Part shown: positions 9,622 through 18,758 of the stretch, piece after piece
How the letters are laid out: each line of letters begins with the position of its first letter
Position numbering within the stretch: the stretch's first letter is position 1
DNA from: Microcaldota archaeon
GTDB lineage: Archaea > Micrarchaeota > Micrarchaeia > Micrarchaeales > CABMGC01
DNA: 64,000 nucleotides
Direction: 5' to 3'
NCBI GenBank assembly: GCA_021818925.1
Contig: JAKASU010000001.1
Location: forward strand, 359,972 to 423,971
Notes under the pieces: model-generated
The model's database searches: none
What the model saw: the letters and a program-made list of their open reading frames with translations, nothing else
What the model was told of the DNA's origin: nothing
Made by a program: the position numbers and the translations under genes

Positions 9622-9975
9622 TTGCTGAGTGGAGGCATGATTGGAAAGCATCAGTCAGAGAGAAGGCCGGTAACCACAGCCGAGGCGCTGGAAGTGCTGG
9701 AGGGAAGGAAGGAGGAGGGTGAGCTGGGCTACGAACAGAAGCTGGCCTACGACCACATCAAGAAGTTCACCAGCATCGGGAAGGAGGATGCGAAGAAGAT
9801 GATCAAGGAGCTCATGCAGTACGGCGTGGACGAGTCCACGGCGATAAAGATAGTGGACGTGATGCCTATAGAGGCCGTGCAGCTGAAGCACATTCTTGCC
9901 CGCGAGAAGAAGACCTTCGAGGAGGACGAGGTCGGCAAGATGATGGAAGTGGTCAAGGACCATAGGGGGAAATAG
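9622..9975 (+). CDS. rpoF: DNA-directed RNA polymerase subunit F (Rpo4/Rpb4)
   Basis: Rpb4-like sequence (EEGELGYEQKLAYDHIKKF...); followed by a DUF655 gene as in many archaea. Confidence 0.85.
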   Translation: MLSGGMIGKHQSERRPVTTAEALEVLEGRKEEGELGYEQKLAYDHIKKFTSIGKEDAKKMIKELMQYGVDESTAIKIVDVMPIEAVQLKHILAREKKTFEEDEVGKMMEVVKDHRGK

Positions 9976-10014
9976 GGCAGTCTATGCCTGTGCACGATGC
10001 ACGAGTGAGCACAT

Positions 10015-10602
10015 ATGGCGGAGCAACAAGTAGAGCACGAACACGAGGGCCTGGAGGAGTACGCCCTGGTACTGGACTATCTCTCCACTGGCAAGTCTTT
10101 CTCTCCTAAACCCGAGCCGCTGGTCCAGCTCCTGGGCGAGACCAAGTTCACGCTTCTTGAGGCGGTGCCGAAGGTCAGCGAGATAAGGGTGAGGGAGAAG
10201 GTCTACATCGGCAAGGGCGAGCGCGACAAGATAGCTCTGATAAAATCTAGGATAATGTACAACGACCTCACGCAGGTGGCGAAGAACGAACTGCCTGGGG
10301 CGATAGTTGAGATACTGAAGCAGAACGAGGCGAAGTTCGTAAACATATTCAACACAGCGTCGCCGCTCAACATACGAATGCACTCGCTGGAGCTGCTGCC
10401 CGGCGTGGGCAAGAAGCACCTCAACGCGATACTCAAGGCGAGGGATGAGAAGGAGTTCACGAGCTTCAAGGACATAAGCGAGCGCGTGCCGCTCCTGCAG
10501 GACCCGATAAAGCTGCTCACCGAGCGCATAATCGAGGAGCTCAAGGGGGAGAGCAGGTTCTACATGCTCGCCAGGCCGTACTCCAGGGAGCTCGGGAGAT
10601 AG
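10015..10602 (+). CDS. DUF655 family RNA-binding protein
   Basis: 195 aa; typical LELLPGVGKKHLNAILKARDEKEFTSFKDI region; adjacent to rpoF. Confidence 0.85.
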   Translation: MAEQQVEHEHEGLEEYALVLDYLSTGKSFSPKPEPLVQLLGETKFTLLEAVPKVSEIRVREKVYIGKGERDKIALIKSRIMYNDLTQVAKNELPGAIVEILKQNEAKFVNIFNTASPLNIRMHSLELLPGVGKKHLNAILKARDEKEFTSFKDISERVPLLQDPIKLLTERIIEELKGESRFYMLARPYSRELGR

Positions 10603-10607
10603 ATTCC

Positions 10608-10835
10608 ATGATTGAGAGGTCGGGCGACACGGAAGTGAAGAACAGGATACTTGCGCTGCTGAAAGAGAAAAAGAGGGCGAGCGGGCCGACGATAACCTCG
10701 AACGTCGGAGAGTGCACGTCGAAGAGCGACAGGTACGTTAGGTACAATCTGGACCAGCTGGTCAGCGAAGGAAGGGTCGGAGTCGAGGTTAAAGAGAAGG
10801 GCTTTGAGATATTCTTCGAGAAAAGGGCTCGCTAG
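10608..10835 (+). CDS. Small winged-helix-like protein
   Basis: 75 aa; NRILALLKEKKRASGPTITSNVGECTSKSDRYVRYNLDQLVSEGRV. Confidence 0.5.
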   Translation: MIERSGDTEVKNRILALLKEKKRASGPTITSNVGECTSKSDRYVRYNLDQLVSEGRVGVEVKEKGFEIFFEKRAR

Positions 10836-11123
10836 TCACATCCTTTCCAGGTGTCTCTGGCCGACTACGAGCGTCCTCTTCGTCTTGCTCGACACCATGA
10901 ACTCGACCACGTACGCGCTCCCGCGCTTGCCAGTCACTGTGCCCACTCTCCCCCTGTATCTCGGGTGCGGTATGTCATTGAAGATGCCCTTGGGTACTAT
11001 CGCCACGCGGTCGCCGACGCTGAAGCTCTTCATCAGGCTGCTAAGCGCAAGCTTGCTGGGCTTGTGGTGCCTGGCGAGGTGTCTCGCCCTGCCCGCGAAA
11101 AGCCCGTGCGAACGTTCGGTCAT
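10836..11123 (-). CDS. rpl21e: Ribosomal protein L21e
   Basis: MTERSHGLFAGRARHLARHHK...FSVGDRVAIVPKGIFNDIPHPRYRGRVGTVTGKRG. Confidence 0.85.
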   Translation of the reverse strand: MTERSHGLFAGRARHLARHHKPSKLALSSLMKSFSVGDRVAIVPKGIFNDIPHPRYRGRVGTVTGKRGSAYVVEFMVSSKTKRTLVVGQRHLERM

Positions 11124-11210
11124 GCTAACAACTAATATTTTCAGGATACGAGGATATAGTTGCAAGTAGGTATATAAATACCTTTCAATGCTTATAAAGG
11201 AAGTGATCAC

Positions 11211-11507
11211 ATGGCAAAGCGAGTTGTGCTGAAACCGCAGTTCAAAATCGAGAACATAGTCGCCAGCGCGGACCTTGGGGTGGAGCTTGACCTCTACGCC
11301 ATAGCCAAGGCGTCGCCAGACGTTGACTACGAGCCAGAGCAGTTCCCTGGAGCGATATACAAGATAAAGGAGCCGAAGGTCGCGCTTCTCCTCTTCAAGA
11401 ACGGGAAGATAATCTGCACCGGAGCGAAGACCGAGGCTGACATAAAGAAGGCCATAGACCAGGTAATAAAGGTAGTGAGGAACTACATACTCTCTGAGAA
11501 GAAGTAG
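11211..11507 (+). CDS. tbp: Single-repeat ('half') TATA-box-binding protein, 98 aa
   Basis: KIENIVASADLGVELDLYAIA...DYEPEQFPGAIYKIKEPKVALLLFKNGKIICTGAKTEADIKKAIDQV matches one TBP repeat; ORF stops after it. Confidence 0.85.
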   Translation: MAKRVVLKPQFKIENIVASADLGVELDLYAIAKASPDVDYEPEQFPGAIYKIKEPKVALLLFKNGKIICTGAKTEADIKKAIDQVIKVVRNYILSEKK

Positions 11508-12125
11508 CTACCTCCTCTTGCTCATCCTTCGCATCGTGAAGTGGTACACGAGGTAGAGCACGAGCGCGAAGACGAAGACCGCGGCCACGACTAGGGGGAA
11601 GCTGCTGAGCGAGAGCGCGTAGTAGCCGAACCCTATCAACATGGCGTCCCAGACCAGCGTGCCGGCTATCGAGTAGAGAAAGAATTTGCGCACCGGCATC
11701 ATGGCGAAACCGGCAGGGAAGTTTATCAGCGCTCGGACCAGCGGGATGAGCCGGGTTATGAAGACGGCGAACGCGCCGTTGGCGGCGAACCACGCGTCGA
11801 AAGCCTCGAGCCTCTCCTTCCTTATGTGGAAGAGCGAGAGGTGCTTGTATACCACATCCTTGCCGAGGAAGTATGCGACGTAGTAGTCGACGCCCATGCC
11901 GATTATGCCCCCCGCTATCACCGCTGCGAAGCCCACGACCGGGTTGACCGCGCCGATTGCGGCAAGGTAGCCCACGGCCGGCAGGACGACCTCGCTCGGG
12001 ACCGGGAACGCCGCTGCCTCGAGAAGCATCAGAGCGAATATCGCGTAGTAGCCGTACTGCGTTATTAGCGATGTGGCTGCGGAGTAGCTGAGGCTGAGAA
12101 TGCTCAGCGCAAGAGACGTAAACAT
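11508..12125 (-). CDS. DedA/SNARE-associated (VTT) family membrane protein
   Basis: 205 aa; FPVPSEVVLPAVGYLA and FITRLIPLVRALINFPAGFAMMPVRKFFLYSIAGTLVWD. Confidence 0.85.
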   Translation of the reverse strand: MFTSLALSILSLSYSAATSLITQYGYYAIFALMLLEAAAFPVPSEVVLPAVGYLAAIGAVNPVVGFAAVIAGGIIGMGVDYYVAYFLGKDVVYKHLSLFHIRKERLEAFDAWFAANGAFAVFITRLIPLVRALINFPAGFAMMPVRKFFLYSIAGTLVWDAMLIGFGYYALSLSSFPLVVAAVFVFALVLYLVYHFTMRRMSKRR

Positions 12126-12175
12126 AATTGTATTTATACTGAAACTTTAATGAATTGTCTGAGCGGTGAGCCGAG

Positions 12176-13231
12176 ATGAAAGTGATAAGATACAACGAGT
12201 CTACGGGCCAGCTCAAGCTGGTGCCCGGCTCGTTCGACGACCTCTACCTGCTCGCCAGGATCATAGGCGGCGGAGACAAGGTCACCGCGAGCACGTACAG
12301 GCGGTTCAGGCCCAACGAGGGCGACGTGGGAGAGCAGAAGGAGGTTGTCATAGAGCTGCTCGTCGAGAAGGTGGAGATAGACAAGAACGCGCAGAAGCTC
12401 AGGCTCATGGGCAAGATAGTCAGCGGAAGCCCGGTGGAGTACGTGAAGCTCGGTGGCTACCACACCACTAACGTCGGCGAGGGGGACAAGATAACTATAT
12501 GGAAGGGGGAGTGGAAGGCTTATGTGCTCAGCATGATAAAGCGCGCCGTCGCGGACTCGAAGAAACCGAGGCTCGCCGTAGTGGCGATGGACGACGAGAA
12601 GGCGACATTCGCGTACGTGCGCGGCTACGGGATAGACGTGATAAGCGAGATATACAGCAAGCTGAGCAAGAGGCTGAGCCCGAAGGACTTCGAGAAGGCG
12701 CGCGACGCGTACTTCGACGACATAGCGAAGAAGGCGGGAGCCATGCAGGTCGACATAGTCGTCTTCGCCGGCCCGGGATTCATGAAGGACGACCTCAAGA
12801 AGTACATGGAGGTGAAGCGGATCGACATAGGCAAGAAGACCGCTTACACAAGCGCGAGCGACGCAGAACGGTCGGGAGTGCGTGAGGCGATACAGAGCGA
12901 TACCGTATCGAGGCTGCTGGAGAACGAGAAGGTGAAGCGCGAGTTCGAGCTGCTCAACGTCTTCCTCGCCGGGCTAAACGTGGGCGCGTCGTACAGCGGA
13001 ACGTCTAAGATAAGGGACGCGCTGAACGAGTACCAGGCGGGCACGATACTGGTCAACGACTCGGTGCTCAACGACCCCGAGATAAAGGAGCTGCTCGACA
13101 TGGCCTACAGGCAGAAGGTCGAGATAGCGGTGTTCAACTCCGATGACGACGCCGGCTCGCAGCTGAAGAACTTCCACAACATAGCGGCGATAGGCAAGGC
13201 GTTCATGAAGAGGGAGAAGCAGGCTAGCTAG
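12176..13231 (+). CDS. pelA: Pelota/Dom34 mRNA surveillance protein
   Basis: 351 aa; MKVIRYNESTGQLKLVPGSFDDLYLLARIIGGGDKV... and VFAGPGFMKDDL. Confidence 0.9.
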   Translation: MKVIRYNESTGQLKLVPGSFDDLYLLARIIGGGDKVTASTYRRFRPNEGDVGEQKEVVIELLVEKVEIDKNAQKLRLMGKIVSGSPVEYVKLGGYHTTNVGEGDKITIWKGEWKAYVLSMIKRAVADSKKPRLAVVAMDDEKATFAYVRGYGIDVISEIYSKLSKRLSPKDFEKARDAYFDDIAKKAGAMQVDIVVFAGPGFMKDDLKKYMEVKRIDIGKKTAYTSASDAERSGVREAIQSDTVSRLLENEKVKREFELLNVFLAGLNVGASYSGTSKIRDALNEYQAGTILVNDSVLNDPEIKELLDMAYRQKVEIAVFNSDDDAGSQLKNFHNIAAIGKAFMKREKQAS

Positions 13232-14276
13232 GTATGTTGGTCATCTGCAGCACCTGGCCCCCATTGCTGCACGGGTTCATCCACCACACCTGCACATTGT
13301 AGAGGTTCTTCGACACCGAGATGGTGTTCGTGTACCCGGTCGAGGTCTGGCTCTTCCACGCCGATCCCGCGAACACGTTCTGCCACACTGTTCCTATGGC
13401 CGCCACCCTGTAGAACACCTCCATCGCGCCCGCGGCCTCTATGTTAACCGTGGGCGTCGCGGTGCCGCTCACGTAGAGCGTTGTTGATGCGATTGACAGC
13501 ATGGAGTTGTACGGACTGGAGCACGCAACGTTGGCGTTCTGCAGGCTGGAGAGGAACGAGGGATATTGGCCGGTCTTGACGCCGTAGTAGCTGGACCCGA
13601 GCATCGGCGCGTTCGTGGCGTATGCAAAGACTATGTTGCCATTGGTCACGTTTGAGGCCCATGCGCCGTTCTGCATCAGCGTGAAGTTGTTTGGCTGCGT
13701 CGGTATCACCTGTATCTTGGAGAACGGAAGCAGCTGGAGGTTGCTTGGGGCCTGCAGCGCCGCGACGCTGAATATGATCACCCTCTTTCTGGAGGGCGTG
13801 CTTGCGAAGGAGCCGCTGTACTGCACGTCCTCGAACTTGCAGTTGCCCGATGACAGGTTCGCGACACCGGAGTTGCAGAACTGGGCGTTGAGCAGGTAGA
13901 AGCCCTGCACGAGAGTCGTGGGGCTTATGGGTCCGCCGGTGCTGGTGGTGCACGTTGACTGTTCTCCGGGATACAGGAAGTTGGGCGTGCAAGCGCCGGT
14001 GTAGCTGTTGCTCTTCACTGTAACTATCGTGTTGGTGACGTTGATCGGAACGGCCTGCGAGTTGGTAAGCGAGAAGGTAACGGTCGTATAGCCGGCTGTC
14101 TGGTTCGTGTATATCTGGACGAGGTTGCACGTCGGCCCCGCGAAGGCGCTGCACTGCGACTGCACGCTTGTCGCCGGAGCACCGGAGAGCAGGAGTATGA
14201 CGCTCACCACCACGCCGAGTATGAGGAAGAGGAAGCTGTACGTTGCGAGGAACTCTAGCGACGACTGTGAGCGCAT
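13224..14276 (-). CDS. Class III signal peptide-like (pilin-like) surface protein with large exodomain
   Basis: MRSQSSLEFLATYSFLFLILGVVVSVILL: QxSLEF class III-like signal followed by a hydrophobic helix; Thr/Asn-rich exodomain. Confidence 0.65.
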   Translation of the reverse strand: MRSQSSLEFLATYSFLFLILGVVVSVILLLSGAPATSVQSQCSAFAGPTCNLVQIYTNQTAGYTTVTFSLTNSQAVPINVTNTIVTVKSNSYTGACTPNFLYPGEQSTCTTSTGGPISPTTLVQGFYLLNAQFCNSGVANLSSGNCKFEDVQYSGSFASTPSRKRVIIFSVAALQAPSNLQLLPFSKIQVIPTQPNNFTLMQNGAWASNVTNGNIVFAYATNAPMLGSSYYGVKTGQYPSFLSSLQNANVACSSPYNSMLSIASTTLYVSGTATPTVNIEAAGAMEVFYRVAAIGTVWQNVFAGSAWKSQTSTGYTNTISVSKNLYNVQVWWMNPCSNGGQVLQMTNIPS

Positions 14277-14373
14277 GTGAACCGACACGTAGAATGCTCT
14301 GGACGTCTTTTTATCTTTATCCTGAGCAATTCACACGCATACGGAAGGTGAGCGAACGCTTGAAAGAACACAG

Positions 14374-15144
14374 GTGTACCTGCGGCCGATCAAGTCGCTG
14401 GGGCAGCACTTCCTGATCAACGGATCTGTTGCTGAAATGGAGGCGGAGCATGCGCGCGGAAAGAACGTTCTTGAGCTTGGCCCGGGCTACGGAGTGCTGA
14501 CGCGTGAGCTGTGCAAGAGGGCAAAGCGGGTAGTCGCCGTGGAGCTGGACAGGAACCTCTTCCTGGTGCTGAAGAGCGAACTGCAGTACAAGAACCTCAA
14601 GCTGATAAACAAGGACTTCTTCTCGGTGAGCGACGATGAGCTGCGCATTGGCGACACAGACATAATGATATCCAACGTACCGTACAGCCTTTCGAGCAGA
14701 GTTATCGAGTTCCTGCTTGACCACAGGCTGCAGGCGGTTCTCTGCCTGCAGAAGGAGTTCGTGCAGCACATGACCGCCAAGCCAGGCACTCGTGACTACT
14801 CTAGGCTCAGCGTGATGTTCCAGCTCGGTTTCTCGCACACAACGGTAGCCAAGGTGTCACGCGGCAGTTTCAGGCCGATGCCTAAGGTCGATTCAGCAGT
14901 CATATACGTAAAGCCAAGGGGCTCTGAGACCACCGAGGGGGAGAAGCGCGTGATAAACGCGCTGATGCAGCACAAGAAGAAGACCGTCAGGAGCGCGCTC
15001 GTCGATTCGTGCGAGTACATAGGCAGGGGAGCCGATGAGATAAGGGAGATGTGCGAAGGGCTCAAGGATAAGGACAAGAGGGTCTTCAAGCTTGAGCCGC
15101 AGGAGCTGCTCGGCCTGGCAGAAAAGTTTGCACCGAGAGGATAG
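14374..15144 (+). CDS. ksgA: rRNA adenine dimethyltransferase KsgA/Dim1
   Basis: SLGQHFLINGSV, VLELGPGYGVLT, ISNVPYSLSS; GTG start. Confidence 0.9.
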   Translation: MYLRPIKSLGQHFLINGSVAEMEAEHARGKNVLELGPGYGVLTRELCKRAKRVVAVELDRNLFLVLKSELQYKNLKLINKDFFSVSDDELRIGDTDIMISNVPYSLSSRVIEFLLDHRLQAVLCLQKEFVQHMTAKPGTRDYSRLSVMFQLGFSHTTVAKVSRGSFRPMPKVDSAVIYVKPRGSETTEGEKRVINALMQHKKKTVRSALVDSCEYIGRGADEIREMCEGLKDKDKRVFKLEPQELLGLAEKFAPRG

Positions 15145-15432
15145 CTACGCGCTTCTGCGCGCTGCGCCCATGATGACCTCGAGGTCGTCGTCGCGCACCA
15201 CAAGTATGAACCTCTCACTTTCCTTCTTTTTGCGTATGGTATCAAAATCAACCGGGGTTTCGAGCGAGAAGTCATATGTTTGGGGGAGCTGTTGCGATCC
15301 CTTTGGATCCCTCACTGTGCCCTCCCAGCCCTTGCGCAGGATCGGGACTCTGGGAACCCCCTTCGATGCCGCGAAGCCCATCACGTGGCCGTCGCGTATC
15401 AGGTCTAGGAGCGGGCCGTTGTCTATGCGCAC
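15145..15432 (-). CDS. Small basic hypothetical protein (start uncertain)
   Basis: 95 aa ORF; in-frame sequence stays open upstream (TVIIHRGWIIGSIGARVRLKDDV) close to a TTTAAATA box. Confidence 0.45.
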   Translation of the reverse strand: MRIDNGPLLDLIRDGHVMGFAASKGVPRVPILRKGWEGTVRDPKGSQQLPQTYDFSLETPVDFDTIRKKKESERFILVVRDDDLEVIMGAARRSA

Positions 15433-15529
15433 GTCGTCTTTGAGCCTTACCCTTGCGCCGATGCTGCCTATTATCCAACCACGATGGATAATTACTGTCT
15501 CTCTATTTAAACCCTAAACAGAGGCATCT

Positions 15530-16180
15530 TTACTGGAAGGAGTAGAAGGGTTCCTGCACCTGCTCAAGCACGATTGCGTTCTTCACCTTCCTCTTGAACT
15601 CCTCCTCTGCCTTCTTCGCGCCCTCGGCGCCTAGCAGCGACCTGTAGTGCATGGGCACGAAAGCCTGCGCCTGCACCACGCTCGCGATCTTTATAGCGTC
15701 TTGCAGGTCCATCGTGTAGTGGCCGCCTATCGGCATCATGAATATGTCTGCCCTGACGCTCTTCATCTCATCGATCGCGTCTGTGTCGCCAGGATGGTAT
15801 ACCCTGGTGCCGTTCACGTCGATTATGTAGCCGACCCAGCCGTTCGCCCTAGGGTGGAACTCCTTGCTCGCGTTGTATGCGGGCACGGTGCTGAACCTTA
15901 TCCCCTCGATCTCGTAATCCTTGCCAGGCTCGACCTCTAGCACCTTCCTCCCCTTGAGCTTGCCCGCTGTCTCCTTCGGGGCGACGAACCGCGTCTTTTC
16001 AGTCACTATCTCCGCCAGCGCCTCCTCGTTGAGATGGTCGAAGTGCGTGTGGGTTATGAAGATTATGTCGGCCTTGGGCATCGGGCCGCGGAACCTGAAC
16101 GGGTCTATGTACACCCTCTTTCCGTTCACCTCGAACATGAAGCCGGCGTGCTCTATCCACTTCAGGAAACTTACGTCCAT
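15530..16180 (-). CDS. Metal-dependent hydrolase, MBL-fold (UPF0173-like)
   Basis: THTHFDHLN, YHPGDTDAIDEM, MPIGGHYTMD motifs. Confidence 0.85.
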   Translation of the reverse strand: MDVSFLKWIEHAGFMFEVNGKRVYIDPFRFRGPMPKADIIFITHTHFDHLNEEALAEIVTEKTRFVAPKETAGKLKGRKVLEVEPGKDYEIEGIRFSTVPAYNASKEFHPRANGWVGYIIDVNGTRVYHPGDTDAIDEMKSVRADIFMMPIGGHYTMDLQDAIKIASVVQAQAFVPMHYRSLLGAEGAKKAEEEFKRKVKNAIVLEQVQEPFYSFQ

Positions 16181-16264
16181 GCGATCGATAGCTTACGCAT
16201 TTCAAAATATTTATAACCGCAAGCTGATGCACATACGATAATAAAATTATGGTTTCAGTATAGG

Positions 16265-16675
16265 ATGGGCCGGGAGATGGCGCAGCGCACAAGAAACGCG
16301 TACTTTTCCAACGAGTTTGAGCACACGCTCGGTTTGGTACGGCAGGTCGCCGATTCCGGGGGAGTGTTCGAGCGCGAGATCAGGAACCTTGCAAGGGGCG
16401 TGGACTCGCTGCGCGGCGTCTCGGATATGGAACTGCGTCATAAAATGCTGATGGTGGCTCTGGATCTAACTTCCAGGCTCACGTATCTCTATGCGAGGCA
16501 CACCTCGGAGCGCGGAGATTTCTGCGATGAGGCACCTGACGTTGAGCTGCTCGTGGGCTACAGCAATACGCACGCGATCAAAAGGGAAGACGGGGAGCTC
16601 GGCGCCGATTTCATGCTGGCGCTGGGATTTTACAAGGAATCGGAGATGCTGCGGGAGGCGGCGCGGCACGCTTAA
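16265..16675 (+). CDS. Hypothetical protein
   Basis: 136 aa ORF in coding context. Confidence 0.45.
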   Translation: MGREMAQRTRNAYFSNEFEHTLGLVRQVADSGGVFEREIRNLARGVDSLRGVSDMELRHKMLMVALDLTSRLTYLYARHTSERGDFCDEAPDVELLVGYSNTHAIKREDGELGADFMLALGFYKESEMLREAARHA

Positions 16676-16700
16676 ATATGCCGATTGACAAAAGGCATGC

Positions 16701-17603
16701 ATGAACCTGATCGTAGCGGTGCCGGTCGACGAGAACCTCGCCTCATTCATAGGCAAGAAGAGCTCGGAAAACAGCATCGCCTTCTACAACAGGAAGATGG
16801 GCGATGACGTCATAGTCGCGCTTCTCCCAAATCAGTCTGACGAGAAGGTTTACGCGCTTGCGGAATCGCTGCTCGTCTGCTCGCAGGTGCTGCTCAGCAC
16901 CGCCAACCTTGACAGGAGGTTCGGCGAGGCACTCGTGGCTTGCTCGCTGCTTGACAGGCGGGTGCTGCTCACCGATGACAACGACGCCGCTGCATTTCTG
17001 AAGGGAGCCGGGCTTGAGGGATGCGAGGTAGTCTCGAGGGAGAACGTGCTCGATAAGCTGCGGGAGGGCACGGTCACTCAGAAGGAGGAACCGGTCAGGA
17101 TAGACATAGACAAGGCGTTTCCGGTAAAGGGCGTTGGCACGGTTGTTCTGGGCGTGGTCACGAGGGGCACGCTGCGGCAGCACGACAGGCTCTTCCACAC
17201 GTCAGGCAGGGAGGCACTTGTCAGGTCGATACAGAGCCAGGACGAGGATGTGGAGTCAGCTGGGAGGGGCACTCGTGTCGGCATATCGCTGAAGGACATA
17301 GACCACAAGGAGATAGAGAAGGGAGACCTCCTGATGAAGCAGCAGGTCAAGAGGAGCGCGTCTGTCACGGTTGAGATAACCAGAACGAGCAGCGCAGCTA
17401 AGGAGAGCATCTCGCAGGGCGCACGGTACGGAATGGCGGACGGCTTCTCGTACAGCGAGTGCACCGTCAGGAAGCATGATGGCAAGCTGCTCGAGCTTGA
17501 GCTCGTTGCTCCGATGCCGGTCGAGGACGGCGACGAGGTGCTGCTCACGCGCGGAACCGTGCCGAGGGTCTTCGCCTCTGGAAGGATAACGGGCAAGGCT
17601 TAA
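16701..17603 (+). CDS. EF-Tu/SelB domain 2-like protein lacking the GTPase motifs
   Basis: VKGVGTVVLGVVTRGTLRQHDRLF is a translation-factor beta-barrel; N-term lacks GKST/DxxG/NKxD. Confidence 0.7.
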   Translation: MNLIVAVPVDENLASFIGKKSSENSIAFYNRKMGDDVIVALLPNQSDEKVYALAESLLVCSQVLLSTANLDRRFGEALVACSLLDRRVLLTDDNDAAAFLKGAGLEGCEVVSRENVLDKLREGTVTQKEEPVRIDIDKAFPVKGVGTVVLGVVTRGTLRQHDRLFHTSGREALVRSIQSQDEDVESAGRGTRVGISLKDIDHKEIEKGDLLMKQQVKRSASVTVEITRTSSAAKESISQGARYGMADGFSYSECTVRKHDGKLLELELVAPMPVEDGDEVLLTRGTVPRVFASGRITGKA

Positions 17604-17612
17604 ATATCTGAC

Positions 17613-18185
17613 ATGACGAGTATCACCATGGGGGCTGATTGGAAGAAGTTTCTTGCGGTAGCCGCTCCTTTCATGCTGCTGGCATCGGTTTCCTCGGCGC
17701 ACGCCATTCTGTTTTCTTGGACAAGCATATTCAGCAACATATGGAACAGCATCTGGAACAGCATAGCCTCTATACTGCACATCCAGACCACATCGGCGCA
17801 ACAGCAGTTCGCCGACAGGCTTGGAGAGCTCCAGGCGAACGAGACATCGCTGGCGCGGTTCTACCTGGCCAACGTTGGCAAGTACGCCAAGCAGTACAAC
17901 GTGAGCGTGAACACGAGCTGGGCCGTCAGGGTTACGGACGTAAACTCCACGACGAGCCCCGTCATAGGCAGGCTCACAGCTGTGTGGAACCAGACGAGCC
18001 AGACGCTGGGCATATACGACGGCATAGTCAACACCACCGGGATACCGACCTTCTGGGTGAACGTGACTCACAGCTCCTTCATGTCGCTGACGAAGGATGC
18101 GATAGACCAGAGCGTGTACGGCGCCGTGGCTGACATTGGAATAGCCGAGGCGACCCACTCGGTCTCGTACGGGCGCGTGGGCTAG
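17613..18185 (+). CDS. Secreted/membrane-anchored hypothetical protein
   Basis: 190 aa; N-terminal signal-like helix; many NxS/T sites. Confidence 0.5.
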   Translation: MTSITMGADWKKFLAVAAPFMLLASVSSAHAILFSWTSIFSNIWNSIWNSIASILHIQTTSAQQQFADRLGELQANETSLARFYLANVGKYAKQYNVSVNTSWAVRVTDVNSTTSPVIGRLTAVWNQTSQTLGIYDGIVNTTGIPTFWVNVTHSSFMSLTKDAIDQSVYGAVADIGIAEATHSVSYGRVG

Positions 18186-18226
18186 CCGCACGCTCTCTGA
18201 CAAAGTTATAAAAAGCTTTTAGTTTA

Positions 18227-18748
18227 GTGGATATGAGTGATTGTGTGGAAAAGAACCTGATGTACGTTGCAGGTATCCTAGTAGTGATAATTGTAGCAGC
18301 ATTCATCCTCCTCTCCGGATTCGCAAGCGCGCCTACGGCAACAACCACCGTTACGCAGAACCTCACCACTGTTAGCGTTGCGCCTGTAACAACCACGATA
18401 GTTAAGAACCTTACAACTGCAACAGGACCGAACCTTGCAACTTGCAACGGCTACGAATACTCATTAAGCAAGCCGTTCTACGGCATAACCGGGTCGTGCG
18501 GATGGCGCGCCTCGCTGGTCAACATAACAATATACGGAGGGGCATTCTACAATACTACTATAGCTTTCGTTGAGCAGAACACGACAAATGCGCCTGTGAA
18601 CTTCACGGCCTCAGTGGTGCCCTGCCAGAGCAGCGACGTGCAGCCGTTCTACCTTCCTACAGGAAACTACAAGGTGAGCTTTAGGACGGGGGCTGCGGAC
18701 AGCGCTGTGTCATGCGGCAACGCGACGATGAGGATAAGCATCTCCTGA
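18227..18748 (+). CDS. Membrane-anchored Thr-rich secreted hypothetical protein
   Basis: 173 aa; N-terminal TM then TTTVTQNLTTVSVAPVTTT stalk; paired Cys. Confidence 0.5.
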   Translation: MDMSDCVEKNLMYVAGILVVIIVAAFILLSGFASAPTATTTVTQNLTTVSVAPVTTTIVKNLTTATGPNLATCNGYEYSLSKPFYGITGSCGWRASLVNITIYGGAFYNTTIAFVEQNTTNAPVNFTASVVPCQSSDVQPFYLPTGNYKVSFRTGAADSAVSCGNATMRISIS

Positions 18749-18758
18749 AGCGGGCGGC

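Noticed and set aside
11508-11600. Second TBP repeat downstream of the half-TBP
   Set aside because: The sequence immediately after the TAG encodes the convergent DedA-like protein; no TBP repeat is visible in any frame.
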